A program made the position numbers and the translations under genes. A DNA stretch of 64,000 nucleotides from an uncultured Bacteroidales bacterium (GTDB lineage: Bacteria > Bacteroidota > Bacteroidia > Bacteroidales > Porphyromonadaceae): NCBI GenBank assembly GCA_947290775.1, contig CAMYPM010000001.1:124001-188000 (forward strand), given 5' to 3'. Under the pieces are notes generated by a model. It saw only the letters and a list, made by a program, of their open reading frames with translations, had not been told where the DNA came from and made no database searches. This document shows, one piece after another, positions 10,143-18,603 of the stretch; the first letter of the stretch is position 1; every line of letters starts with the position of its first letter.

Positions 10143-10184
10143 TTTGAAGGTTACTAAAGTCGTTGACATACTCTTTGCGAGTAT
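10143..10184 (+). promoter_or_regulatory. Probable LRR gene promoter with inverted repeat
   Basis: TTTG at 10143-10146 and TACTCTTTG at 10169-10177 resemble -33 and -7 elements. The second lies within a perfect inverted repeat, ATACTC (10168-10173) and GAGTAT (10179-10184) around TTTGC, a possible operator. The start codon is 39 bp further on. Confidence 0.45.
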
Positions 10185-10222
10185 TTATGATTTATAAAAA
10201 CAAGGATTAAGAATGAAATAAT

Positions 10223-13000
10223 ATGAAGACTGATATTACAAAAAAGATATTCTTTCTATTGGCTCTTGTTGCCTTTATAATTCCTGCCGGAGCACAGGGT
10301 ATTTCTTTTACTACAGAAAAGAAAATAGGTGAGTCAATCAAATTAAAAATCAATGCAACAGGAGCAGTTACTGCTACGGGAGTAAAGGAAGCTATAACCC
10401 CGGGAAGTAGTGAGAAAACATACACTCTTACAGATAAAACGGTGACTTTAAAAGGTGATGTAACGGAACTGGACTGTGGCAACAACGAACTGACAGCACT
10501 TAATGTGACAAAGTCCCCAAAGCTAACTATCTTAGAATGCTACCGTAATAAATTGACATCTCTTGATTTAACCGAATGCGAAAATTTGGAACGGCTTAGT
10601 TGTAATGATAATCAGCTAACGAGTATAAACGTATCCAAATGCGCAATGTTGGTTAATTTAAACTGCGCAAAAAACAGTTTATCCTCAGTTGATATGTCGA
10701 ATTGCCAAAATTTGTCAGCGTTTCTTTGTGGTGAAAATGAATTAACCTCATTGGACATGTCAAATCACCAAAAGTTACAGCGATTATCTTGTAGGAAAAA
10801 CAAGTTAACGTCCTTGTCTGTAAAACAATGTCCGGAGCTTACAACATTGTATTGTAACAATAATCAGTTGAAAGCGTTAGATGTTTCAGGGTCTAAAAAG
10901 ATGACCTACATTGAATGTGGTAACAATCAATTGGAATCGTTGAACTTGTCTCAGTGCGTCGCTCTTGAAGAGATACTCTGCTATTCAAATAAATTAAAGA
11001 CATTAGACCTACCCAAATGCCCACGCCTTCTAACGCTCAGATGTGCAGACAACAACTTGGGGTGTGAGGCTATGGATAAAATTGCAAGTACATTGCCGAC
11101 TGCAGATGATGAAGATTATGCAGTCTTTGTTGTTGTAACAGACGCTGAGATAAATGCGACTAAGAAACAAGGGGTTAATGTCATTACTAAACATGCAGTA
11201 GATATTGCTACAGGGAAGAATTGGAATGTATTTTCTGTTGCTCAAGCAGGAGCCGGAACACAAAAACGTACCAGATACGCCGGGCTTGAAGGAACTTGTG
11301 CAGATTACACGCTTGCAGAGAATAGTATTACGTTTGTAACAAATAAGCAGGTGGGTGAGACAATCAAATTAAAAATAGAAGGTACAGGAGTTGTTACTGC
11401 TACAGGGTTAAAGGAAGCTATTGCCTTAGGAAGCGAGAATACCTATACTCTTGCAGACAAAACAGTAACTTTGAAAGGGAACGTTACAGGACTAAATTGT
11501 GACAATAATGGATTAACATCATTGAAAGTAACGAGTACAGAACTAAAAACCCTAAGTTGTCAAGAAAACCAGCTGACATCCTTGGATCAGTTAGAATGTG
11601 AAAACCTGACAAAGTTTTTCTTTCGGAAAAATCAAATAGCTAAGTTAGATCTCTCGCATTGGCCCAACCTAGAAGAAATGGATTGTGGCAAAAACCAATT
11701 GACAGAGCTTGACTTATCAAGATGTCCCAAGCTAACAATATTAGAATGCTACTTCAATAAATTGACATCTCTTGATTTGACTAAATGCGAAAATTTGGAA
11801 CAGCTTATGTGTTATGACAATATTCTAACGAGTATAGATGTATCCAAATGTACAAAGTTAAGTAGGCTGAATTGTAGCAGAAATAAACTGTCAACTATTG
11901 ACGTGTCTAAATGCCAAGATTTATCATCGCTTCTTTGCGCTGCAAATCAATTAACTTCATTGGATATGTCAAATTATAAGAAGCTGACTATGCTGGCTTG
12001 TAGAAAAAACAAGTTAACGTTCTTGGCTGTTAAACAATGCCCTGAACTTACAGATTTGTCATGCGACTTCAATCAGTTGACATCATTAGATGTTTCCGGG
12101 TGTGGGAAAATGACTGATATTCAATGTAGTAACAATCAATTGGAATCGCTGATTTTGTCTCAGTGCACTGATCTTCAAGGGATATACTGCTATTCTAACA
12201 AATTAACGACATTGGATATTTCCATGTGCCCCTCTCTTGTATATCTCTCCTGCGAAGAAAATAACTTTGGTTGCGAAGCTATGGAAAAAATCGCAAATGC
12301 GCTGCCGAATAGAGTTGATGCTGATTTTGCGTTATTTATTGTCGCAACAGCAGCAGAGATAAATGCAGCTGAGAAACAAGGGGTAAATGTTATTACTAAA
12401 CATGCAGTAGATATCGCTCAAGACAAAACTTGGTTTGTATTTTCAGATGCAAAAGCAGGGACAGCAACGAAAACACGTACAGAATATGCTGGCTACGATG
12501 GAACCTGTAATGGCAATGTATTGTCTTTTGAAGTTACCGTTTCGAAATCAGCAAATGGACAGATTGTTATCAAGGGAGCGGATGATCTCAAAGCTGTACC
12601 TTATGGTAAAGAGCTTACGGTAGAAGTTATTCCGGAATCTGGATACAAGCTTGATAAGTTAATGGCAAACAATGAAGACATCACTTCAAGTAAGCGTTTT
12701 GTAGTGAGGAGTAAAGTAAAGATACGTGCAACTTTCACGACTGGTGCCGAATCTATAGTTTCTCCCAAGCCTTCTCTCTTCCCTAATCCTGCAAACTCGA
12801 AGGCAACATTACTTGGCACAGCACCAATATCTCAAGTTAGGATTTACGGGACTGATGGTATTTTACTCCAAACGCTAACCTCAGATGCAAAAGGCAAAGT
12901 GGAAATATGTGTTGAAGGATTTGCTGAAGGGTCATATTTGGTCGTATTCCGGAACGAGAGCGGAATAATGGATACGCAGCAACTGACGATCAAGCGATAG
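10223..13000 (+). CDS. Two-module leucine-rich-repeat surface protein with T9SS sorting domain
   Basis: 925 residues. Signal peptide (IFFLLALVAFIIPAGAQ), then two homologous modules of roughly 340 and 390 residues. Each opens with a strand-rich segment (IGESIKLKI / VGETIKLKI ... TYTLTDKTVTLKG), runs through about ten or more 21-residue LRRs of the form L-x-C-x2-N-x-L-T-S-L-D-L-S-x-C, and closes with ITKHAVDIA and an RT-x-YAG segment. The cysteine at the same position in each repeat resembles the InlJ cysteine ladder. A divergent InlB-B-repeat-like domain follows (about 775-840), then a type-A Por sorting domain (FPNPANSKATL ... GSYLVVFRNESG). It is therefore probably secreted by T9SS and anchored to the outer surface as an adhesin. 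Base composition is lower in G+C than the flanks. Confidence 0.88.
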   Translation: MKTDITKKIFFLLALVAFIIPAGAQGISFTTEKKIGESIKLKINATGAVTATGVKEAITPGSSEKTYTLTDKTVTLKGDVTELDCGNNELTALNVTKSPKLTILECYRNKLTSLDLTECENLERLSCNDNQLTSINVSKCAMLVNLNCAKNSLSSVDMSNCQNLSAFLCGENELTSLDMSNHQKLQRLSCRKNKLTSLSVKQCPELTTLYCNNNQLKALDVSGSKKMTYIECGNNQLESLNLSQCVALEEILCYSNKLKTLDLPKCPRLLTLRCADNNLGCEAMDKIASTLPTADDEDYAVFVVVTDAEINATKKQGVNVITKHAVDIATGKNWNVFSVAQAGAGTQKRTRYAGLEGTCADYTLAENSITFVTNKQVGETIKLKIEGTGVVTATGLKEAIALGSENTYTLADKTVTLKGNVTGLNCDNNGLTSLKVTSTELKTLSCQENQLTSLDQLECENLTKFFFRKNQIAKLDLSHWPNLEEMDCGKNQLTELDLSRCPKLTILECYFNKLTSLDLTKCENLEQLMCYDNILTSIDVSKCTKLSRLNCSRNKLSTIDVSKCQDLSSLLCAANQLTSLDMSNYKKLTMLACRKNKLTFLAVKQCPELTDLSCDFNQLTSLDVSGCGKMTDIQCSNNQLESLILSQCTDLQGIYCYSNKLTTLDISMCPSLVYLSCEENNFGCEAMEKIANALPNRVDADFALFIVATAAEINAAEKQGVNVITKHAVDIAQDKTWFVFSDAKAGTATKTRTEYAGYDGTCNGNVLSFEVTVSKSANGQIVIKGADDLKAVPYGKELTVEVIPESGYKLDKLMANNEDITSSKRFVVRSKVKIRATFTTGAESIVSPKPSLFPNPANSKATLLGTAPISQVRIYGTDGILLQTLTSDAKGKVEICVEGFAEGSYLVVFRNESGIMDTQQLTIKR

Positions 13001-13056
13001 AAAGTTAATGGTCTGCGATAGAAAAACTTTCTTTTATAGAAATCTTTTCTAATCAT

Positions 13057-13095
13057 AAAAAGTCACGGATGTTTATAAATGTCCGTGACTTTTTT
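13057..13095 (+). terminator. LRR gene terminator
   Basis: A perfect 13-bp stem with arms at 13057-13069 and 13082-13094 and a 12-nt loop, ending in a T run. A-rich on the other side, so it could act in both directions. Confidence 0.88.
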
Positions 13096-13214
13096 AGAAG
13101 AATGCTAATATACATGAAACAGCATGATCTTTTTGAAAGCAATCTTTTTATTTTGATGGTTTCTCCAATAGTTTCTGCAAAAGTGTATTAGATCCAAAAA
13201 CGCTATCCTGTAAG

Positions 13215-13351
13215 GGTACACAATCTCAATGAATTATCAACACATAAGCCAAACCCTTCTCTTTCAGGCTAACTCTTCTATATTCTTTTCTTTTTCGTTT
13301 AAGACCCTAAATAATGCAGTGCATTGGATAAAAGAATAAGCCGCTCCTCTT
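13215..13351. repeat. Right direct repeat flanking the LRR island (about 137 bp)
   Basis: Second copy of 9279-9413. Here the segment runs straight into the complete terminator of the arginine decarboxylase gene, so this copy is probably the original right flank, and the copy next to rplS the original left flank. Between 13096 and 13214 I see nothing else. Confidence 0.92.
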
Positions 13352-13368
13352 AACAAGAAGCGGCTTAT
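13325..13368 (-). terminator. Terminator of the arginine decarboxylase gene
   Basis: Arms ATAAGCCGCT (13336-13345) and AGCGGCTTAT (13359-13368); on the minus strand the hairpin is followed by TCTTTTATCC. The left arm is part of the duplicated segment, the right arm is not. Confidence 0.82.
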
Positions 13369-13407
13369 CTGTAGATTTTCCTTATCGTTTTATAGAAGGA
13401 AGCTTGC

Positions 13408-13956
13408 TTAAACCTCCGGCATTGGGGAGGTAGGCTGTATGAAGTCCACAAAGCAGAGGGAAGCTAATGCGGTACCATACCGCTTAGTTATGGTGATTCC
13501 CTCAGTGATGAAGTTCAATTCACCTAAATAGTATTGATTGTATGTCTTCTGGTGCAGATCGTTGATCACACGGATAAGACGCGATTCAAGCTCTTCGATT
13601 CGGTAACGCCCGTTTACTTCGCATACCAAGCCGCCTGCCTTTTCGTCAAAGTTCTCATCCTTATACATCCAAGCATATACAATACCGGCGGAAACGAACT
13701 CGTCCTGAAAGCCGTGCGATACACTCATAATGGTTTTCATTTCGCTACCAAAGGGGGGCATATCCACTTCGTCCATCGAAGCGAGGTGTGCCGTGGCGGG
13801 AAGGACGCTGGAGTAGGTCATGATGTTATAGTCGGCTATACCGGCATCATACAATGCCATGTGGTACGAGCCTGCATGAAGCTCCAAATCGCTCTCTCCA
13901 CTTCCCTTGGTGGTGAAGAAGGTGTTGGGAATCAGGTTGCCGTAAAGGTTGCTCAT
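13408..13956 (-). CDS. pdaD: Pyruvoyl-dependent arginine decarboxylase
   Basis: 182 residues. The text NTFFTTKGSGESDLELHAGS near the N-terminus and TYSSVLPATA at 47-56 match PvlArgDC; the Ser49-Ser50 bond is the expected self-cleavage site that yields the pyruvoyl cofactor on the larger chain. The enzyme converts arginine to agmatine and CO2, feeding putrescine or spermidine synthesis or acid resistance. It lies 86 bp downstream of a PII-like gene and the RND pump genes on the same strand, but with its own terminator. Length is close to bacterial (chlamydial-type) homologues. Confidence 0.93.
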   Translation of the reverse strand: MSNLYGNLIPNTFFTTKGSGESDLELHAGSYHMALYDAGIADYNIMTYSSVLPATAHLASMDEVDMPPFGSEMKTIMSVSHGFQDEFVSAGIVYAWMYKDENFDEKAGGLVCEVNGRYRIEELESRLIRVINDLHQKTYNQYYLGELNFITEGITITKRYGTALASLCFVDFIQPTSPMPEV

Positions 13957-14042
13957 AATCGGATTCGTCTGCTTAATCTGTTGTTTCTATTGTTCGTGCT
14001 TCAACGCGTTGCAAAGATACAACATTCTTACATCCCAAAATA

Positions 14043-14345
14043 CTATATGGCATCCAATACGGACCAAGTAAAGGCACGCAGCCCGAGACGCGGAACGGAT
14101 TGGTCGATTTTGTGGAGGGCGGAGAGCAGATTTTTGCTTTGCTCCGCACTGCAGATCACCAACATAGCTCCATTGACGGTAGGCCAGGCGTGGCTGCCCA
14201 AGTGAGGTTCTCCGGTTTTACTGCCTTTGCCCAGCACATCGTTCCACTCCGTGTAGCCGCGGAGGTTCATCTTCTGGAGCGTATCAACAATAATTCCATG
14301 ATGCGCACGGTTGTAGGCGATGAATACGGCTCGTTGTTCGTTCAT
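14043..14345 (-). CDS. PII-like protein at the end of the efflux operon
   Basis: 100 residues, MNEQRAVFIAYNRAHHGIIV at the start and LLSALHKIDQSVPRLGLRAF near the end, a beta-alpha-beta layout suggestive of the PII/CutA-like superfamily. It begins 2 bp after the RND gene stop, so it is certainly in the same operon. Small PII-like proteins of this kind are known beside metal RND pumps (DUF3240 class) and may sense metal or a nucleotide. The assignment rests on length, pattern and context rather than a diagnostic motif. Confidence 0.6.
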   Translation of the reverse strand: MNEQRAVFIAYNRAHHGIIVDTLQKMNLRGYTEWNDVLGKGSKTGEPHLGSHAWPTVNGAMLVICSAEQSKNLLSALHKIDQSVPRLGLRAFTWSVLDAI

Positions 14346-14347
14346 AA

Positions 14348-17300
14348 TCAGATAGCGTTCTTTTGGTATTTCTTTATTTGATTATGCCGTTTCCGCCGTA
14401 TGCTTCCGCCGGAAAAGGCTGTGTACAAGGTGGGAATGAGGATGAGGGTAACCAAAGTGGAGACAGTTAGCCCAAAAGCTACGGTAACTCCCATTGGTTG
14501 CCACATTTCGCTTCCCTGACCGAGGCCGAGTGCCATCGGAACCATACCGAGCACCGTAGTGAGCGTAGTCATCAGTACCGGACGTAGTCGGCTCTTCCCG
14601 GCAATCAGTACGGCACTACGTACCGATGCGCCACGTTCACGTGCCAAACGAGTATAGTCGATCAGCACAATTCCGTTCTTCACTACGATGCCGACCAGCA
14701 TAATAGCACCGATTAAGGCGATAAGACTTAGCGTGGTGCGCGTGAGCAACAAGCCCAATATTACCCCGGTAAAGGCAAAGGGAACGGAGAACATCACTAC
14801 AAAAGGATCGTAGAGGCTCTCAAACTGCGCTGCCATTACAACGTAAACCAAGAATACAATGAGTAGTAACAAGATGGTCATATCGGCAAAGGACTCCTGT
14901 TGTTGCTCAAAGGAGCCTGCCAACTTGTAAGAGTATCCGCCGGGGAACTCTACATCGTTCAATACCTTTCGGGCATCTTTGACTAGAGTGGAAAGCGGAA
15001 TACCCGCCTTGGGCGTACAAGCGATGGTAACGCAGCGCTGGCGGTCCTTACGATATATCGTAGGAGGTGTGTAAAGCTCTTCTATCGTACCCAGTTCACT
15101 AAGCCGAATAGCCTTACCCTTAGGTGAATAAACCAATATATTGCCAATATCCTCAAGGGAGCGGCGCGCCTCCGGCGCTAAGCGGACGCGGATCTCGTAT
15201 TCCTTACCATCTTCGCGGTAATAGGAAGCAAGTGCCCCGTTAACGGCATTACGCAGGAAGAAAGCAGCGGAGGAGAGGTTCAATCCGTTCTCAGCGAGCT
15301 TTTGGCGATCGAAGTGCATATTGTACTCCGGCATATAGTTTTGGCGGTTATTGATGGCTGCAGCGCAGGAGGAGGTTTGCATCATTCCGTCCATCACGTT
15401 GCGTGCTATTTCATCAGTAGCGGCAAAATCGTAGCCGTAGAGCTCAATATTCACGCCACCGCCCACATTTCCCATATTACTGGTAGATACGTTGTAGCGC
15501 TCCAATCCGGGGATTTTGCTCAGTTCGTCGCGCAAATTGTCAGCAAATTGGAAGACGCTCTGCTTGCGCTTACCGGGATCAGTCAGCACAATGGTGAAAT
15601 CTATTAGATGAGAGCCACTCTGCCCCATTGCAGCAAAAGAGTTGCTTGCATCGGCCTGACCCACGGAAAAGCCGATTGATTTTATTTCGGGGTGCTCGGC
15701 TAACCACTTTTCCTTCAGCTCCATTCCCAGCTTACGGCTCACATCAATGGAAGTACCCAGCGGATACTCAACAGTGGCTTTCAGATAGGAATTATCGCTC
15801 TGCGGCATAAACTCGGTATGGATAAAGCGCCCCAGGAAGAGGGAACCGGCAAAGATCACCACAGCACTAACGATAATAACGGCACGATGCGCAACGGCAT
15901 ACCGAAGTGTGCGCAGGTAGAAGCGTTCCACCGGTCGAAGTATACGGTCGGCAAGGTGCTGCATAAACTTACGATTGGCACCCTTATTACGACGCAGCAT
16001 AAGCGAACAGAGCGTTGGCGTAAGCAAAATGGCACAGAGGAGAGAAATAATCATCACGATGCTGACAATCCACCCCAGCTGACGGAACATGATTCCCGCC
16101 ATACCGCCCACCATAGTTAACGGCAGGAATACAGCCAAAAGAGTAAGCGTGGAGGCGAATACCGATATAGCCACTTCGTTGGTAGCGTGTACCGCCGCCT
16201 GACTCGGATAGCTGCCCCGCTCAATATGAGTAGTGATATTTTCCAATACCACTATGGCATCGTCCACCACCATACCGATCGCTATCGATATAGAGCTCAT
16301 TGATATGATATTAAGCGTACCGCCCGTTATCATCAAATAGATAAAGCTGCTGACCAATGAGAGGGGGATAGTTAGCACAATGATGAATGTGGCTCGCCAG
16401 CGCCCTAAGAAGAGCAATACCACCAGCATAACCACAAAGAAGGTAATAAAGATAGTATCCTTCAGGTTGTTTACGCTGTTAATGATGAAATCACTACTGT
16501 CGCTCACGATATCCAGCTGCACATCCGACGGAAGTGTAGGACGTATGCGCTCCATCTCGGCTTTTACCTTACGGGCTATTTCCACCGAATTGGCACCACT
16601 TTGCTTATTTACAAATATCATCGCGCCGCGGCCGTCGCGAAGGTATGTTTCGCGTATTCGTTCCTGAGATGTATCCTCAACGCGAGCTATGTCACGCAGA
16701 TATACATTCTGCCCGGCACGAGATGTCAGCACTATATCGTTCAGCTGATCGGGAGAGGTAAATTCGCCCTGAACACGTAATGAATTGGTTTGGCTACCTA
16801 CATCGATTTGCCCCGCAGGTATATTGCTATTTTCCGCCCTAATGATAGAGGCAACCTGTTGCAAGGTAATTCCGTACGCTTCCAACTTTGCAGGGTCGCA
16901 GTATACCTGTATTTGTCGCTGCACGGCACCGGCATAATTGATCGCCCCTACGCCATTGATCTTTGCCAGTGCGTTAACTACCCGATCGTCCAATATCTTT
17001 CCCAACGCCATCGCACTCTCCTTTGCCGTAGCAGAAATAAAGAGAATGGGGATATCGTCCACCCCGAACTTAAAAATCATAGGTTGATGTGCTTCATCAG
17101 GAAGAATATCGTTCAGCGTACCCAACTTATCGCGTACATCGTTGGTGGCGGCATCTATATCGGTACCTTCGTTAAATTCCAGGTTAACTACCGATATGTT
17201 TTCGCGGCTCTGACTGGTGATATGCTTTACGTTGGCAACCCCGTTCAGCGTATTTTCTATCGGATTAGTGAGGTTGGTTTCTATATCTTGCGGCCCGGCA

Positions 17301-17461
17301 CCCGGTAGCGTGGTCATTACGATGATATTACCCGTATCGATCTTCGGGTACAGATCAATGGGCAACTTGGATAGGGAGAATATCCCCAGCACCGCAAGTG
17401 CCACAAAGATCAGTATAGTGGTTATAGGACGCTTAACAGCGCCTTGATAGATGCTGCTCAT
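14348..17461 (-). CDS. RND efflux transporter, HAE1/AcrB type
   Basis: 1037 residues, the full AcrB length. It starts with the first membrane segment (RPITTILIFVALAVLGIFSL), has two large periplasmic loops, and in TM4 carries VVDDAIVVLENI with the Asp pair of the proton relay. FxxxxD and MLVGIVVKNGIVLIDY in the second half are also typical. It exports drugs, bile salts or similar amphiphiles, drawing substrate from periplasm and inner membrane. It overlaps the adaptor gene by 4 bp (ATGA). The HAE1 motif set fits better than the metal-specific CzcA group. Confidence 0.94.
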   Translation of the reverse strand: MSSIYQGAVKRPITTILIFVALAVLGIFSLSKLPIDLYPKIDTGNIIVMTTLPGAGPQDIETNLTNPIENTLNGVANVKHITSQSRENISVVNLEFNEGTDIDAATNDVRDKLGTLNDILPDEAHQPMIFKFGVDDIPILFISATAKESAMALGKILDDRVVNALAKINGVGAINYAGAVQRQIQVYCDPAKLEAYGITLQQVASIIRAENSNIPAGQIDVGSQTNSLRVQGEFTSPDQLNDIVLTSRAGQNVYLRDIARVEDTSQERIRETYLRDGRGAMIFVNKQSGANSVEIARKVKAEMERIRPTLPSDVQLDIVSDSSDFIINSVNNLKDTIFITFFVVMLVVLLFLGRWRATFIIVLTIPLSLVSSFIYLMITGGTLNIISMSSISIAIGMVVDDAIVVLENITTHIERGSYPSQAAVHATNEVAISVFASTLTLLAVFLPLTMVGGMAGIMFRQLGWIVSIVMIISLLCAILLTPTLCSLMLRRNKGANRKFMQHLADRILRPVERFYLRTLRYAVAHRAVIIVSAVVIFAGSLFLGRFIHTEFMPQSDNSYLKATVEYPLGTSIDVSRKLGMELKEKWLAEHPEIKSIGFSVGQADASNSFAAMGQSGSHLIDFTIVLTDPGKRKQSVFQFADNLRDELSKIPGLERYNVSTSNMGNVGGGVNIELYGYDFAATDEIARNVMDGMMQTSSCAAAINNRQNYMPEYNMHFDRQKLAENGLNLSSAAFFLRNAVNGALASYYREDGKEYEIRVRLAPEARRSLEDIGNILVYSPKGKAIRLSELGTIEELYTPPTIYRKDRQRCVTIACTPKAGIPLSTLVKDARKVLNDVEFPGGYSYKLAGSFEQQQESFADMTILLLLIVFLVYVVMAAQFESLYDPFVVMFSVPFAFTGVILGLLLTRTTLSLIALIGAIMLVGIVVKNGIVLIDYTRLARERGASVRSAVLIAGKSRLRPVLMTTLTTVLGMVPMALGLGQGSEMWQPMGVTVAFGLTVSTLVTLILIPTLYTAFSGGSIRRKRHNQIKKYQKNAI

Positions 17462-18546
17462 TGATTTGATTGCTCCTTAGTGGTAGTTGTTTGCGCTTCG
17501 TTAGTATTTTCGCCGGTTACCTTTACGGTTGTGCCGTTATTCAGGCGGTTGCTTCCCTCTACGATAACCACTTCGCCCGGCGTTAGCCCATCGGTTACTT
17601 CAACGCGATCTTCTATTTGCCGACCAATCGTAACGGTACGGCGTTCCGCCTTGCTTCCATTGAGGATATACACATAACGTTCGCCGCTGCCCACCTGCTT
17701 AATCACGGCGCGATCCGGGATAAGGATTGCTTCACTTTGCCCAAAGTTGAGCTTTACTTTAGCATACATACCGGGGCGCAACTGCTTATCCTTATTGTTT
17801 ACTGATAGTTCTACGCCAAAGGTGTGGCTCATAGGATCCAGCGTAGGAGATATGAGCGACACGGCTGCTTCAAAGGATGCGTCTCCGAGCGTGCTTGCGG
17901 TTATTATTGCTTTCTGCCCTTTGGAAATGGACGGAAAGTCCTTTTCCGATGCATTGATGCGTACCTTAACCGGATCTAACTGTTCTACTACAAAAATGGG
18001 TAGCTGCGGTGACGCCAAATCGCCCGCATCGTAGTTTCGAACCGTTACTACACCGCTGATGGGACTACGCAGCACTGTATTCTCGTACATATTGTTATAG
18101 GCAGTTTCTGCTATTGTCTTGGCGCTTTGAGCAGCATCCCATTGCGCTTTGCTGATACCTCCTATTTTGTACAATTCATCCGTACGGGCAAAGGCAAGAC
18201 GGGCATCTTCCAGCTTAACCTTCATTTGGGTGAGTTGACTGTTATCCATCTCTGCGAGCACCTGACCCTTTGCCACTGTATTCCCCACTTCGGCAGCAAT
18301 ACGTTTAATTCGTCCGCCCATTTGAGACGATATATTATTGCTTTTAAAAGGCTCTATCGTTGCGGTGAATACCTCATCCAAATTGATAAGCTCCTGCGCT
18401 ACAGTTACCGTGCTTACCGGTACTGCTTCAGCTTGCGCATTGTCTCCTTCTTTTTTCCCTTGTTTGGAGCAGCTCTGAGCCCCAACCAATGTTACGAGCA
18501 AAAGAGTGGCAAAGATGCCTTTAAGCGTTCGTGTAGAATATTTCAT
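17458..18546 (-). CDS. RND periplasmic adaptor (membrane fusion protein), lipoprotein
   Basis: 362 residues. Signal peptide with cysteine at residue 26 (TLVGAQSC) suggests a lipoprotein anchored in the inner membrane. The body follows the HlyD/AcrA plan: biotinyl-lipoyl half-motifs (GRIKRIAAEVGNTVAKGQVL and later NTVLRSPISGVVTVRNYDAG), an alpha-hairpin between them, and a beta-barrel (VRINASEKDFPSISKGQ). It links the RND pump to the TolC channel. Middle gene of the operon. Confidence 0.93.
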   Translation of the reverse strand: MKYSTRTLKGIFATLLLVTLVGAQSCSKQGKKEGDNAQAEAVPVSTVTVAQELINLDEVFTATIEPFKSNNISSQMGGRIKRIAAEVGNTVAKGQVLAEMDNSQLTQMKVKLEDARLAFARTDELYKIGGISKAQWDAAQSAKTIAETAYNNMYENTVLRSPISGVVTVRNYDAGDLASPQLPIFVVEQLDPVKVRINASEKDFPSISKGQKAIITASTLGDASFEAAVSLISPTLDPMSHTFGVELSVNNKDKQLRPGMYAKVKLNFGQSEAILIPDRAVIKQVGSGERYVYILNGSKAERRTVTIGRQIEDRVEVTDGLTPGEVVIVEGSNRLNNGTTVKVTGENTNEAQTTTTKEQSNQ

Positions 18547-18603
18547 ACTTCAATCTGTTTTTGCGTTATGCGTGCGTATAATGGTTTGTTTTTACCCCGT
18601 GAT

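Larger units (their letters stand above)
9414..10222. other. AT-rich 5' part of the LRR island
   Basis: About 800 bp visibly richer in A and T than the neighbouring DNA. It holds a -7-like TATATTTG at 9700-9707, one 48-codon ORF (9788-9934), and the probable promoter of the LRR gene near 10143-10184. I see no other gene, tRNA or IS in it. Confidence 0.6.
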
